DNA from: an uncultured Arenicella sp.
GTDB lineage: Bacteria > Pseudomonadota > Gammaproteobacteria > Arenicellales > Arenicellaceae
Assembly (NCBI GenBank): GCA_947499305.1
Contig: CANMNN010000017.1
Location: forward strand, 25,134-89,133
DNA length: 64,000 nucleotides
Direction of reading: 5' to 3'
In this document: in pieces, positions 28,201 to 38,128 of the stretch
Layout of the letters: the number at the start of each line of letters is the position of its first letter
Numbering within the stretch: position 1 is the stretch's first letter
Translations under genes and position numbers: made by a program
The notes under the pieces: model-generated
What the model was told of the DNA's origin: nothing
Seen by the model: only the letters and a program-made list of their open reading frames with translations
Databases searched by the model: none

Positions 28201-28346
28201 GAGCGTAATTTGTTGTTCGTAATTGAGCTATTGCGAAATTCAAATGCCGCACCAAGGGTATTTTGCCTTATAATCAAGCTCGTAAAAGAAGCCTACACTA
28301 AGATGTCGGCAATTATAAAAGCACACACAATTGGGAGCAATTAGCC

Positions 28347-29090
28347 ATGTCCAATGATTCGTCTACTACCGGTTTTCGCAGAATATTACTAAAGCTCAGC
28401 GGCGAAGCCCTTGCTGGCAGTTCCGGCGACGCCAAATTTGGCATCGATGCTCAAGTACTAAATGCTGTCTGTAAGGAAGTTGCGGCTGTAATCGAAACCG
28501 GAACTCAGGTTGCAATTGTTATCGGTGGAGGCAACTTTTTCAGGGGTATTTCTGCTTCAGAATCAGGTATCGAGCGCGCTACAGCAGACTATATTGGGAT
28601 GTTGGCTACTGTAATGAATGCTCTTGCCGTGCAACAAGCTTTAAAGCAGATCGGTGTAGAGGCTCGTGTTCAATCGGCTATTCCTATTTCACCAGTTTCC
28701 GAGCCTTATGTGCGCTTGCGAGCCTTAAAGCATTTAAATCAAGGTCGGGTGGTGATTTTTGCCGCAGGTACTGGTAACCCGTATTTTACAACAGATACTG
28801 CCGCTAGTTTGCGTGCTGCAGAGATTAATGCAGACATCTTAGTAAAAGCCACTAAGGTAGATGGCGTCTATGACAGTGATCCGGAGTCGAACCCCGATGC
28901 GGTGCGCTATGAACAAGTGAGCTACGATGAAGTGTTACAAAAGCGCTTAGGTGTAATGGATGCTACGGCGATTGCTCTGTGCCGTGACAACAATATGGAC
29001 TTACGTGTATTGTCGATCAGCGAAGAAGGTGCGCTCGCTAAAATGGCACAAGGGCAGGAGATCGGAACCTTGATTACTGGTGGCATGTAG
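28347..29090 (+). CDS. pyrH: UMP kinase
   Basis: Hexameric bacterial UMP kinase of the amino-acid-kinase fold; makes UDP for pyrimidine nucleotides. Motifs: LLKLSGEALAG (ATP site), VIGGGNFFRG, TADYIGMLATVMNALA, and DILVKATKVDGVYDSDP. Length 247 is normal. GGGAG lies ahead of the ATG at rather long spacing. A TATAAT box at 28269-28274 suggests its own promoter, giving a leader of roughly 65 bases. It leads into frr, uppS, cdsA and beyond. Confidence 0.96.
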   Translation: MSNDSSTTGFRRILLKLSGEALAGSSGDAKFGIDAQVLNAVCKEVAAVIETGTQVAIVIGGGNFFRGISASESGIERATADYIGMLATVMNALAVQQALKQIGVEARVQSAIPISPVSEPYVRLRALKHLNQGRVVIFAAGTGNPYFTTDTAASLRAAEINADILVKATKVDGVYDSDPESNPDAVRYEQVSYDEVLQKRLGVMDATAIALCRDNNMDLRVLSISEEGALAKMAQGQEIGTLITGGM

Positions 29091-29204
29091 TTTCTATCAT
29101 CACGGGTTGAAATAAGTGTAAGAAATTGTTCGAACGAACTATTTAAGTAAAGATAACTAATAAAAAGCTCTCCCGAGATTGGATTGAGCGTATAAGAGGA
29201 AAGT

Positions 29205-29762
29205 ATGATTGATGATATTTTGAAAGACGCGGAAGATCGTATGCAAAAAAGCATTGAATCAATGCGAGGTGATATGGCCAAAATACGTACCGGTCGAGCT
29301 AGCCCGGCGTTAATCGATCACCTGTCGGTTGACTACTACGGAACAGCTACTCCAATTAATCAAGTGGCAAATGTTTCCGTTCAAGACGCGCGTACTTTGG
29401 CGGTTCAACCGTGGGAAAAAAACATGGTTCCTGTTGTAGAACGGGCCATTATTGAAGCCAATTTGGGCTTCAACCCAGTTACCGCTGGCGACCTCATTAG
29501 GATTCCAATGCCGCCGTTAACAGAAGAGCGCCGCAAAGAGATGGTCAAAGTGGCGGCCAGTGAAGGCGAAAGTGGAAAAATTGCGGTTCGAAATATTCGT
29601 AGAGATGCGAATAATGATTTTAAGTCTCTTGAGAAAGAAAAAGAGATCAGCGAAGACGATGAGAAGCGCGCCAACGATCTGGTTCAGAAGTTGACTGACA
29701 AGTACGTCTCATTGATCGACGAGATCGTTAAAGAGAAAGAAGCGGATATCTTAAAAGTTTAA
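29205..29762 (+). CDS. frr: Ribosome recycling factor
   Basis: Splits post-termination ribosomes together with EF-G. The 185-residue alpha-helical protein shows the family blocks [53 protein letters not shown] and [18 protein letters not shown] precedes the ATG. Its place between pyrH and uppS is the standard one. Confidence 0.97.
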   Translation: MIDDILKDAEDRMQKSIESMRGDMAKIRTGRASPALIDHLSVDYYGTATPINQVANVSVQDARTLAVQPWEKNMVPVVERAIIEANLGFNPVTAGDLIRIPMPPLTEERRKEMVKVAASEGESGKIAVRNIRRDANNDFKSLEKEKEISEDDEKRANDLVQKLTDKYVSLIDEIVKEKEADILKV

Positions 29763-29876
29763 TTTGCGCGATTGAGTTCAATAGCTCCGCTATAAAGCGC
29801 TGTGTGCAGCTAGCGCTGCTGCAGACGAGTGATTCAATCGTAAAAGAATGACTTTCAGATACAGTCAAAAACTCTA

Positions 29877-30749
29877 ATGTTAAAAATAATACGATCTTGG
29901 TGGCTTCTTCTGTCCCAAGGGTTACGCCATTCCGTTGGTTCTAGTGGAAGCCTACGGCCTGCAAAGCTGCCAGTGATAACGCCCAAGCCCGAGCATGTAG
30001 CAGTGATCATGGATGGCAATGGGCGATGGGCCAATTCTCAAGGCCTGTCTCGTGTAGCCGGACATAAGCGTGGCGTTGATTCTGTTAAGTCCTTGATCAA
30101 AAGCTGCATTGAGCACGAGATACCGTATTTATCCATCTTTGCGTTTAGCAGTGAGAATTGGAATCGACCTGAGTCAGAGGTAAGCGCGCTCATGGAGCTC
30201 CTAGGTAACGCCTTGGAAACTCAAACCAAGAAGCTTAATGAGAATGGTGTTCGCCTTCAGCTTTTAGGTGATATGTCGCGCTTTAGTGATAAAATTCAAA
30301 AGCTTGCGAAACAGTCGGAAGAGGCAACCGCTACCAATGATACTCTTGTTTTTAATGTAGCGATAAACTACGGCGGGCGTTGGGATATCGCGCAAGCCTG
30401 TCGAGCTCTTGCTCTAAAGGTGGCAAGCGGAGAGCTCGATGCCGACGATATTGACGAACATTTGATCAATGAACATGTCTCAACCGCAGGCATGCCCGAC
30501 CCTGATCTATTTATAAGAACCAGTGGCGAATACCGCATTAGCAATTTTCTCTTGTGGCAAGCAGCCTACTCGGAATTCTATTTCACTGATGTTCTATGGC
30601 CCGATTTTGACGAGCACGAGTTTACCGACGCGCTGATCAAATATACTAATCGAGATCGCCGGTTTGGAAATGCTGTAGATAAAGTCGCGCAGAAAAAGAA
30701 CGCTGATAAAAGCGTCAACAATTCAGATCGTGAGGAGACAAATGCTTAA
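29877..30749 (+). CDS. uppS: Undecaprenyl diphosphate synthase
   Basis: Cis-prenyltransferase that builds the C55 lipid carrier for peptidoglycan and O-antigen. The active site VIMDGNGRWA (D46) and the motifs FAFSSENWNRP, NVAINYGGRWDI and DLFIRTSGEYRISNFLLWQ are all present. The protein as read from the first ATG has about 30 extra N-terminal residues with a hydrophobic start (IIRSWWLLL) compared with E. coli; a GTG at 29973 would give the shorter form, but neither start has a good ribosome-binding site. The last eight bases overlap cdsA, implying coupled translation. Confidence 0.93.
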   Translation: MLKIIRSWWLLLSQGLRHSVGSSGSLRPAKLPVITPKPEHVAVIMDGNGRWANSQGLSRVAGHKRGVDSVKSLIKSCIEHEIPYLSIFAFSSENWNRPESEVSALMELLGNALETQTKKLNENGVRLQLLGDMSRFSDKIQKLAKQSEEATATNDTLVFNVAINYGGRWDIAQACRALALKVASGELDADDIDEHLINEHVSTAGMPDPDLFIRTSGEYRISNFLLWQAAYSEFYFTDVLWPDFDEHEFTDALIKYTNRDRRFGNAVDKVAQKKNADKSVNNSDREETNA

Positions 30750-31545
30750 GCAACGAATTATTACCGCGTTGATACTGGTCGCCATAGTGATGGCTTGCTT
30801 ATTTGCCAGCAACCCTCTCTATTGGCAAGGACTAATTATTCTCGCCGTCACCTTGGGGTTCTATGAGTGGCTAAGATTCTGCAAAGTTGAGTCTTTGGGG
30901 GTGAAAGCAATAAGTTATCTGGCTTTCGCGGCTTGTTTGTATTTGATTAAGCTCGCGGTCATGCCAATGGATATCGTTGTCGTGCTTGCTTGCATGCTTT
31001 GGGTAGTGCTTCTAATATTCACGGTGACAGATGCACTGGATTTTTTACATTCAAAATGGTTTAAATTACCTATCGGGGTAATGGTGCTATCGACTGCGGG
31101 ATGGTTGATTGTGGAGTTCCAGCAATTGCCGAATGGCGCGCTGTGGCTTCTGTGTTTCTTTTTCTCGGTTTGGGCGGCAGACGTCGGGGCTTATTTTGTT
31201 GGTAAGAGGTTTGGAAAGACCAAGCTCGCGCCTAAAGTGAGTCCAGGTAAAACTATCGAAGGTTTGCTCGGTGGTTTGGGACTAGTGTTAATCTTGTTTG
31301 CACCAATTCTTTTTACCCAATTTGATAAAGGAGATGCCGCGTTGTTGCTCGCAACGGTCTTGGTCACGGCTTTTGTGTCAGTTGGCGGTGATTTATTCGA
31401 AAGCAAGTTAAAGCGCTATGCCGGCCTTAAAGATAGCAGCCAAATTTTACCTGGCCATGGCGGTGTTTTAGATCGCATTGATAGTCTATTGGCCGGCGCG
31501 CCTATTTTCGCAGCAGGCTTGCTGCTACTAGACCTTCTTGGTTAA
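30742..31545 (+). CDS. cdsA: Phosphatidate cytidylyltransferase
   Basis: Inner-membrane enzyme that activates phosphatidic acid with CTP to CDP-diacylglycerol, substrate of PssA. About seven or eight hydrophobic segments, and the C-terminal signature SVGGDLFESKLKRYAGLKDS followed by PGHGGVLDRIDS, are diagnostic. ATG at 30742 is chosen, with GAGGAGA in front and an eight-base overlap with uppS; a GTG at 30730 would overlap that ribosome-binding site. 267 residues. Confidence 0.96.
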   Translation: MLKQRIITALILVAIVMACLFASNPLYWQGLIILAVTLGFYEWLRFCKVESLGVKAISYLAFAACLYLIKLAVMPMDIVVVLACMLWVVLLIFTVTDALDFLHSKWFKLPIGVMVLSTAGWLIVEFQQLPNGALWLLCFFFSVWAADVGAYFVGKRFGKTKLAPKVSPGKTIEGLLGGLGLVLILFAPILFTQFDKGDAALLLATVLVTAFVSVGGDLFESKLKRYAGLKDSSQILPGHGGVLDRIDSLLAGAPIFAAGLLLLDLLG

Positions 31546-31717
31546 GTTCAACGCAAGTTTAAGCCTCTAGCGTCTACTCCCCGTTATCGCTATGTGTCTT
31601 TTGCTAGTTTTACGCTGCTTTAGTCTCGATTGCGTGAGTTGTTTGTGTGCTAATTAGTGATCAGTGGGCCTGAGCAAGTTATCGAGAATGTAATTAACTT
31701 TTTGAGTTGTATTTAAT

Positions 31718-32896
31718 ATGCAAAGACTGACAATTTTAGGATCTACTGGGTCGGTGGGCCAAAGTACGTTAGACGTACTCGCTCTGCATCCAGAGCTTTT
31801 CTCTGTGTGTGCTTTAACGGCGAATGACAATGTTGAAAAAATGTTGCAGCAGTGTGTTCAGTACTCGCCAGCTGTTGCTGTTATGGGGAGTCAATCCGCC
31901 GCGCGCGCGTTGCGTGAAGCTCTGGCGCAAGAAGGTTTTACTCAAATAGAGGTGCGCTCAGGCGTCAATGCCATTGCGGAAATTGCTGCCAGTGACGAGT
32001 CAGATTCAGTGATGTCTGCGATAGTCGGCGCAGCCGGCTTGATCCCTACCCTTGAGGCCGTTCGTGCAGGCAAACGTGTGCTCATTGCCAATAAAGAACC
32101 TTTAGTAATGACAGGGGACTTATTTATGCGCGAAGCCTCGAGTTCAGGTGCGGTGATTTTGCCGATTGATAGTGAGCACAATGCCATCTTTCAGTGTCTG
32201 CCGCATGATCAAGACAAGGCCGGGGTCGCCAAGATACATTTGACGGCGTCTGGTGGCCCATTTCGAGGCCAAAAATGGTCTGACTTAGAGTGCGTTACCC
32301 CCGATCAAGCATGCGCTCATCCAAATTGGTCAATGGGACGCAAAATTTCGGTGGATTCTGCCACGATGATGAACAAGGGCCTAGAGTTAATTGAGGCAAG
32401 TGCGCTTTTCGGATTATCTGCAGAACGAGTCGACATTGTGGTGCATCCGCAAAGTATCATTCATTCAATGGTGCAATATAACGATGGCTCTTTTCTAGCT
32501 CAGCTCGGTTCTCCGGATATGAAAATACCCATTGCACACTCTTTGAGTTGGCCAAATCGGATTGAGTCTGGTGCAAAAACGCTGGATATCACCGAAGTTG
32601 CGCGCTTAGATTTCGAAGAGCCAGATATGGAAAACTTACCCTGTTTGCGTTTAGCCAGACGAGCAGCAGAGCAGGGTGGCTCGGCTCCTGCAGTATTGAA
32701 TGCGGCGAATGAAGTTGCGGTTGATGCTTTCCTAAATGAGATTATCTGCTTCACAGATATTGCCACCGTTATCGAAAACACAATGGCAACGGTTAAATGG
32801 GTCGAGATTGATAATATTGAAAGCGTATTAAAGATTGATAATGAAGCACGAGAAGTCGCGAGTGCGCAGATAGACTCTCTAACGCTGGTTAATTGA
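31718..32896 (+). CDS. dxr: 1-deoxy-D-xylulose 5-phosphate reductoisomerase
   Basis: Second enzyme of the MEP isoprenoid pathway, NADPH-dependent; feeds UppS. Motifs: LGSTGSVGQSTLDV (NADPH loop), ALIANKEPLV-type block (RVLIANKEPLVMTG), PIDSEHNAIFQ (metal site), and WSMGRKISVDSATMMNKGLELIEA. Length 392 is usual. 172 bases separate it from cdsA; no clear Shine-Dalgarno is present. Confidence 0.96.
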   Translation: MQRLTILGSTGSVGQSTLDVLALHPELFSVCALTANDNVEKMLQQCVQYSPAVAVMGSQSAARALREALAQEGFTQIEVRSGVNAIAEIAASDESDSVMSAIVGAAGLIPTLEAVRAGKRVLIANKEPLVMTGDLFMREASSSGAVILPIDSEHNAIFQCLPHDQDKAGVAKIHLTASGGPFRGQKWSDLECVTPDQACAHPNWSMGRKISVDSATMMNKGLELIEASALFGLSAERVDIVVHPQSIIHSMVQYNDGSFLAQLGSPDMKIPIAHSLSWPNRIESGAKTLDITEVARLDFEEPDMENLPCLRLARRAAEQGGSAPAVLNAANEVAVDAFLNEIICFTDIATVIENTMATVKWVEIDNIESVLKIDNEAREVASAQIDSLTLVN

Positions 32897-32958
32897 GTAA
32901 ATCAATGTTCTCGCATGGGTTGAACGATATGTTTTTAATTTGGGTTAGGCGGTAGTCT

Positions 32959-34323
32959 GTGGCTTTTTTGTATAGCGTTGTAGGTTTTTTGATCGCAATT
33001 GGCGTGCTTGTTGCTGTGCATGAGTTCGGACACTATTGGGTTGCTAGGAAGCTTGGGGTAAAGGTACTTACCTACTCGATCGGCTTCGGTAAGCCGATTT
33101 GGAGAAAAGTCGCTGGCCCTGATCAAATTGAGTATGTGATAGCACAAATCCCATTAGGCGGTTACGTTAAATTCTTAGGCGAAGGCACTGAAGCCGACCC
33201 CGTTGACCCGAAAGAAGCGCACCGAGCCTTCGATAATCAGCCAATTTGGAAGCGCGCTCTCATCGTGGCCGCTGGCCCTGGAATCAATTTTCTATTTGCC
33301 ATTGTTCTGTTTATGTTTTTGGGCATGCAAACAGAAACTCGTCAGACCCCGGTGTTTGGGAGTCTCGGCGAAAGCACCGTCTTAGCACAACTTGGCGTTA
33401 CGAAAGGAGATCGCTTGATCTCAGTCAATGGTAAGAAAGCGCGCTTCATGGCCGAGCATGAACTCTATATATTCAATCAATTGCTTCAAAGAGAGTCGAT
33501 AGACGTGGAGATAGAGTCTGCTGGCTCTGTGTCGACCAAGCTTATTGATACCAGCGAGATTCCGATCTATCGAATTAATCCCGCGAGCATGATGCGCCAA
33601 TTGGGCTTTGTTGGTGTTTTGCCTGAAATAACCACGGAGATAGCGCGCATTGCTCCCGGTTCACCCGCCGATAGTGGCGGCCTAAAAGCTGGTGATGTGT
33701 TCGTTGAGATTGGCGATAAGTCAATTGATCGATGGGATGATCTCACGTCAGCAGTGCAACCGTCGGCTAATAAACCACTGAAAATCACTGTGGACCGAGG
33801 TGGCCAGCGGGTTTCGATGACCATTGCCCCTGAGGCTCAAACTTCGGGTGACAGAACAATTGGGGTTTTAGGTGTTGGACCTAAAATTCTGCCTTTGCCG
33901 GAGCAGAGTAAAGTGGAGATCAGTCGGTCACCGCTGGAGGCTCTGGGGCATGGTGTTAATCAGACTTGGCAAATGTCGAGTCTCACCTTGAGAATGCTGG
34001 GCAAAATGATTACCTTGCAAGTCTCCTATAAGAACGTTAATGGCCCAATTATGATTGCTGACGTTGCAGGTCAGGCGATTCAAGTTGGCTTTACTACCTA
34101 TTTATATTTCATAGCATTGATCAGCATCAGCTTGGGAGTGATGAATTTATTGCCCATACCTATGCTGGATGGAGGCCATCTGGCGACCTATGTCATTGAG
34201 TTGTTTGCCGGAAAAGACATATCAAGACGCGCGTTTATTGCTGTTCAACCCTTTGGTTTGTTAATGTTGGCGGGCTTGATGAGCTTAGCTTTTTATAATG
34301 ATATTTTAAGGTTATTCAATTAG
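32959..34323 (+). CDS. rseP: Site-2 intramembrane protease RseP
   Basis: Zinc metalloprotease of the inner membrane that cuts anti-sigma-E RseA and cleans out signal peptides. HEFGH (H21, E22, H25) lies in the first membrane helix, followed by two PDZ-like periplasmic regions (second with ARIAPGSPADSGGLKAGD) and the C-terminal LLPIPMLDGGH (zinc ligand D404). GTG start with AGGCGG upstream. 454 residues, full length. It precedes bamA, the normal order. Confidence 0.96.
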   Translation: MAFLYSVVGFLIAIGVLVAVHEFGHYWVARKLGVKVLTYSIGFGKPIWRKVAGPDQIEYVIAQIPLGGYVKFLGEGTEADPVDPKEAHRAFDNQPIWKRALIVAAGPGINFLFAIVLFMFLGMQTETRQTPVFGSLGESTVLAQLGVTKGDRLISVNGKKARFMAEHELYIFNQLLQRESIDVEIESAGSVSTKLIDTSEIPIYRINPASMMRQLGFVGVLPEITTEIARIAPGSPADSGGLKAGDVFVEIGDKSIDRWDDLTSAVQPSANKPLKITVDRGGQRVSMTIAPEAQTSGDRTIGVLGVGPKILPLPEQSKVEISRSPLEALGHGVNQTWQMSSLTLRMLGKMITLQVSYKNVNGPIMIADVAGQAIQVGFTTYLYFIALISISLGVMNLLPIPMLDGGHLATYVIELFAGKDISRRAFIAVQPFGLLMLAGLMSLAFYNDILRLFN

Positions 34324-34459
34324 AATAATCTACTGCAAGAATTAAAAGGCGCTTCAACTGAAACTAGCTATGGCAACTCAAGACAGCCATTCAAGTTAAG
34401 CGCATGAAAAACAATAAAATTAAATCACCTGAGAATAGTAACGAACTATTGAGGACTTC

Positions 34460-36817
34460 ATGATTAGAACTCTTTGCAAGAATGCCACTGCTGCCAGCCG
34501 AAAATCATTGCTGACCGTGCTGCTCGCCTGCTCCACAATTTGTGTGACCACCGGTAGCGCTTTTGCTCAACAACAGTCTTTTTTGGTATCAGACATTCGG
34601 GTTAAGGGCCTCGCGCGTATTTCAGCGGGTTCGATTTTTAATTACTTGCCAGTAAAAGTGGGGGACACATTTAACCCTACAGAGTCTTCCGAACTGATTA
34701 AGGAGCTTTATAAGACCGGCTTCTTTAAAGATATTCAGCTGAGCACTGAAGGCACAGCCATCGTGATCGATGTGGTCGAGTATCCATCAATTACTCAAAT
34801 TGAGTTCGCCGGTAATAAGCTAATCAAAGAGGAGTCATTGCGCGAAGCGCTTGCAGGTAATGACTTTATTGAAGGTCGTGTCTTCAAACCGAACGTTCTT
34901 GAACAAGTGAAGCAAGAGCTAAAGCGTCAGTACCTCAATCAAGGTAAATACAATGCTCAAGTGGGCACCGAAGTTACCGACCTTCCACGTAACCGTGTCA
35001 AGGTTAAGCTCCACGTGAAAGAAGGTCCAACTGCTAAGATTAAGAAAATTAACATCGTTGGTAACGAGTATTTTAGCGACAAAATGCTAATCGACGAGTT
35101 CGAATCCTCAGACAGCAAGCCGTTTTGGCAATTTTGGGGCTCGGCCGACCAATACTCCAAAGAGAAAGTCTCCGGCGATTTAGAAACCCTTCGTAGTTTT
35201 TACCAAAATCAAGGGTTTCTTGATTTTAATATCACATCTAATCAAGTAAGTATTTCGCCAGAGAAAGACGGAATATTCCTCACCGTTAACGTTGATGAGG
35301 GTGAGCGCTATACGGTTTCTAGTTTTGTCTTGAACGGACAGCTAGTTGTTCCCGAAGATGAGTTATTGCCCTACGTATTTATCGCTCCCGGGCGTACCTA
35401 TTCTCGTCGTGACGTTGACAATACAGTGGAATTTATTGGTGATCGACTGGCTGAAGAGGGCTATTCATACGCCGAGGTAGTGCCGGTACCGAATGTAAAT
35501 CGTGAAGATAACACTATTGCATTTTCGATCAACATTAAGCCTGGTCGTCGTGTTTATGTGCGTCGAATCGACGTTGTCGGTAATAAATTGACCAACGATG
35601 ATGTGATTCGTCGAGAGTTGCGTCAAACCGAAGGTGGGGCATTCTCACCGAGCCGAGTGAATCGTTCGAAAATTCGTTTACAGCGCTTAAGCTTTTTTGA
35701 TGAGGTAGAGATCGAGACGGTTCCTGTAGCCGGGCGAGAAGATCAGGTTGACCTGCAGGTAGTTGTAAAAGAACGCCCAACTGGGCAGTTTCTCTTCGGT
35801 TTGGGTTTTTCCGGTGATGACGGAGCATTGATTCAAGCGAGCGTGTCTCAGTCCAACTTGTTTGGTACAGGAAACCAATTGAACTTCAATGTGCAGCGCT
35901 CTCAAATTGTTGAATCGATTAGTTTGCAATACACTGATCCCTACTACACCAGAAGTGGTATTAGCCGAACCATCGGTTTGACCGGGCGTAGCATCGACTC
36001 GGCAAGAGCCAATACATCTGAGTTTTTGACTGAAACTCTCGGCTTAAATGTTCGTTATTTGTTTCCGATTAACGAAAGTAATTCTTTTTCTTTGGGAGCG
36101 GGAATTGAGAAAATCGATCTAGAGGTTGGAGCCTTCTCAGTACCAGAGGTTCGAGATTTTATCGCTGAAAGCCCAGAGAATAACCTGTTTACACTGACGT
36201 CGGCATTCGCTCACGATACACGTGATAGCTTGTTGTATCCAACTTCAGGCAAGAACTTTCGCCTTTCAGCCGAAGTGACGGCTCCGGGGAGTGATCTTGA
36301 GTACTACCGCCTTAACTTGGAATCAAGTTACTACTATCCGTTTACTAACAAGGCCGCTCTCAAGCTGAGTGCTGACATCAGTTATGGCGATGGTTATGGC
36401 GACACTGAAGGCTTACCGTTCTTTAAAAATTACTTCGCTGGAGGGTCGCGATCAGTGCGTGGTTACGAGGCTCGTTCTCTCGGTCCTCGCGACTCGAGCG
36501 AATTTCCACAGCCATTTGGTGGCAGTAAACGCGTTATCTTGAATGCGACGCTTCTGCTGCCGATTGGCGACGGTGCTTTAGATAAACGATTGCAGTTGTT
36601 TGTTGATGGCGGCCAAGTATTTTCGAATGATCAAGATATTGAGTTTGACGATATTCGTTTCACCGCTGGTGTCGGTTTTAACTGGATTTCTCCAGTCGGC
36701 CCCTTGTCAATCAGTTATGCGATTCCGCTCAATGAAGTTGAAGCTGATCCTCTTACCGGTTTTATCGGTGATGAAATCGAAAAATTTCAATTTAGTGTTG
36801 GTCAGTTAATCCAGTAG
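34460..36817 (+). CDS. bamA: Outer-membrane protein assembly factor BamA
   Basis: Central pore of the Bam machine, inserting beta-barrel proteins in the outer membrane. The signal peptide ends SAFA near residue 36; five POTRA domains (to ~430) and the 16-strand barrel follow, with the lid motif VRGYEARSLGPRD. GAGGA precedes the ATG. 785 residues. One oddity: the C-terminal strand FQFSVGQLIQ ends in Gln rather than the usual Phe or Trp. Neighbours rseP and skp are as expected; lipoprotein partner BamC is encoded at 8.5 kb. Confidence 0.97.
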   Translation: MIRTLCKNATAASRKSLLTVLLACSTICVTTGSAFAQQQSFLVSDIRVKGLARISAGSIFNYLPVKVGDTFNPTESSELIKELYKTGFFKDIQLSTEGTAIVIDVVEYPSITQIEFAGNKLIKEESLREALAGNDFIEGRVFKPNVLEQVKQELKRQYLNQGKYNAQVGTEVTDLPRNRVKVKLHVKEGPTAKIKKINIVGNEYFSDKMLIDEFESSDSKPFWQFWGSADQYSKEKVSGDLETLRSFYQNQGFLDFNITSNQVSISPEKDGIFLTVNVDEGERYTVSSFVLNGQLVVPEDELLPYVFIAPGRTYSRRDVDNTVEFIGDRLAEEGYSYAEVVPVPNVNREDNTIAFSINIKPGRRVYVRRIDVVGNKLTNDDVIRRELRQTEGGAFSPSRVNRSKIRLQRLSFFDEVEIETVPVAGREDQVDLQVVVKERPTGQFLFGLGFSGDDGALIQASVSQSNLFGTGNQLNFNVQRSQIVESISLQYTDPYYTRSGISRTIGLTGRSIDSARANTSEFLTETLGLNVRYLFPINESNSFSLGAGIEKIDLEVGAFSVPEVRDFIAESPENNLFTLTSAFAHDTRDSLLYPTSGKNFRLSAEVTAPGSDLEYYRLNLESSYYYPFTNKAALKLSADISYGDGYGDTEGLPFFKNYFAGGSRSVRGYEARSLGPRDSSEFPQPFGGSKRVILNATLLLPIGDGALDKRLQLFVDGGQVFSNDQDIEFDDIRFTAGVGFNWISPVGPLSISYAIPLNEVEADPLTGFIGDEIEKFQFSVGQLIQ

Positions 36818-36926
36818 CCAAAGTCTAATTTCATTAGGCTAATTAGCAAAAATTAGTTGGGCTTAAGAGCATTTACTCTTAGGCTCAATCAATATTCAAA
36901 AAATAAGAAATTATAGGTATTTAGAA

Positions 36927-37433
36927 ATGTTAAAACGTAGTTTAATCGTATTCGCCGCGCTGGCCGCTTGCATGCAAGCTTCAATCGCGTCAGCTGAGCT
37001 TAAGATTGGTGTCTACGATGCACGCAAAATTCTTGAGTCATTGCCTGCAGTGCAAAAAGAGTTCAAGAAACTTGGTGCTGAATTTGAGCCCAAAGAGAAA
37101 GAGATCGCTGATAAGCGTACTGCACTCGTAAAGCTCCAAGAAGATATCACCAAGAATGCTGGCACGGTTTATTCTGATGCTGAATACAAAGAAAAACAGC
37201 TTGAATTTCAAAGTAAGCGCCGTGAGCTTCAATTGCTAGCCGAAGATACTGAGCGCCTAGCAAATGTGCGCAGAAACGAAGTGGTTCGCAAAATCCAAAG
37301 TTCAGTAGACCAAGAAGTTCGTAAGTTTGCAGAAGAGCAAGGTTACGATTTAATTTTACGTAGCGGCGTACTTTACGCGGGCCCGAAGGTGAATATTACG
37401 CAGCAAATTTTGCAGCGTATGTCATCTAAATAG
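36927..37433 (+). CDS. skp: Periplasmic chaperone Skp (OmpH family)
   Basis: Holds unfolded outer-membrane proteins on their way to BamA. A cleavable signal peptide ends ASIASA (residue ~23), and the mature start ELKIGVYDARKIL is typical. Residues ~50-125 are highly charged heptad-like helix, the Skp tentacles. 168 residues, normal length. lpxD usually comes next but is absent; fabZ follows after 218 bases. Confidence 0.94.
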   Translation: MLKRSLIVFAALAACMQASIASAELKIGVYDARKILESLPAVQKEFKKLGAEFEPKEKEIADKRTALVKLQEDITKNAGTVYSDAEYKEKQLEFQSKRRELQLLAEDTERLANVRRNEVVRKIQSSVDQEVRKFAEEQGYDLILRSGVLYAGPKVNITQQILQRMSSK

Positions 37434-37651
37434 GCACTACGCTCTTTTAGCGAGACAAACTATCTAGTAATGCATGCTGTCCTTTATTGCTCTTGAGCTA
37501 GGTTCTCAAAAGCCTAAGAACCGCTTGCGAAACCAGTTATACTATTGTCAGCTATTGGTAGAAGGCTTCCTTGATAGGGAGTCTTTTGCGTTTAAGCCCT
37601 GAAAAAATGGGTGATTCTTAACTCTAAATTGTAATAAAAAGGACTGGTCTC

Positions 37652-38095
37652 GTGGCATTACTCGACATACATCAAATCAAAAACTACCTACCTCATCGTT
37701 ATCCATTTTTATTGATAGACAGAGTTCTCGAAGCTGAGCCTGAAGAGCGGATGGTTGCGCTTAAGAACGTGACTTACAACGAACCATTTTTTGAAGGTCA
37801 TTTTCCAAATCGCCCTGTGATGCCTGGTGTTTTGATTATCGAAGCACTTGCTCAAGCGGCTGCATTGATGGCCAGTTATGGGCGAGATGATATCGATACA
37901 TCGAGCCGTATTTATTATTTCACAGGCATCGATAAGGCGCGCTTCAAACGCCCGGTCGAACCCGGTGATCAATTGATTTTTGAAGTTCAGCTAGTGCGAA
38001 AAATCAAGAATATGTGGAAGTGTCAAGGTGTCGCGAAAGTGGACGGCGAAGTAGCCGCAACTGCAGAGTTAATGTTTACTTTTAAAGATCTATAA
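37652..38095 (+). CDS. fabZ: 3-hydroxyacyl-ACP dehydratase FabZ
   Basis: Hot-dog-fold dehydratase of fatty-acid elongation, sharing its hydroxymyristoyl-ACP pool with lipid A synthesis. [11 protein letters not shown] at the start, catalytic His and Glu in [25 protein letters not shown] start with AAGGAC upstream. 147 residues. An inverted repeat at 37560-37586 precedes it, with a short T run inside the stem. Followed by lpxA after 33 bases. Confidence 0.96.
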   Translation: MALLDIHQIKNYLPHRYPFLLIDRVLEAEPEERMVALKNVTYNEPFFEGHFPNRPVMPGVLIIEALAQAAALMASYGRDDIDTSSRIYYFTGIDKARFKRPVEPGDQLIFEVQLVRKIKNMWKCQGVAKVDGEVAATAELMFTFKDL

Positions 38096-38128
38096 ATCGG
38101 CAGACCTATCAACCCAGAGGCGAAGTTT

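Noticed and set aside
34324..34459. Sigma-E promoter before bamA
   Set aside because: A GAAACT...TCAAG pair is present but the spacing (12 bases) is too short for sigma-E.
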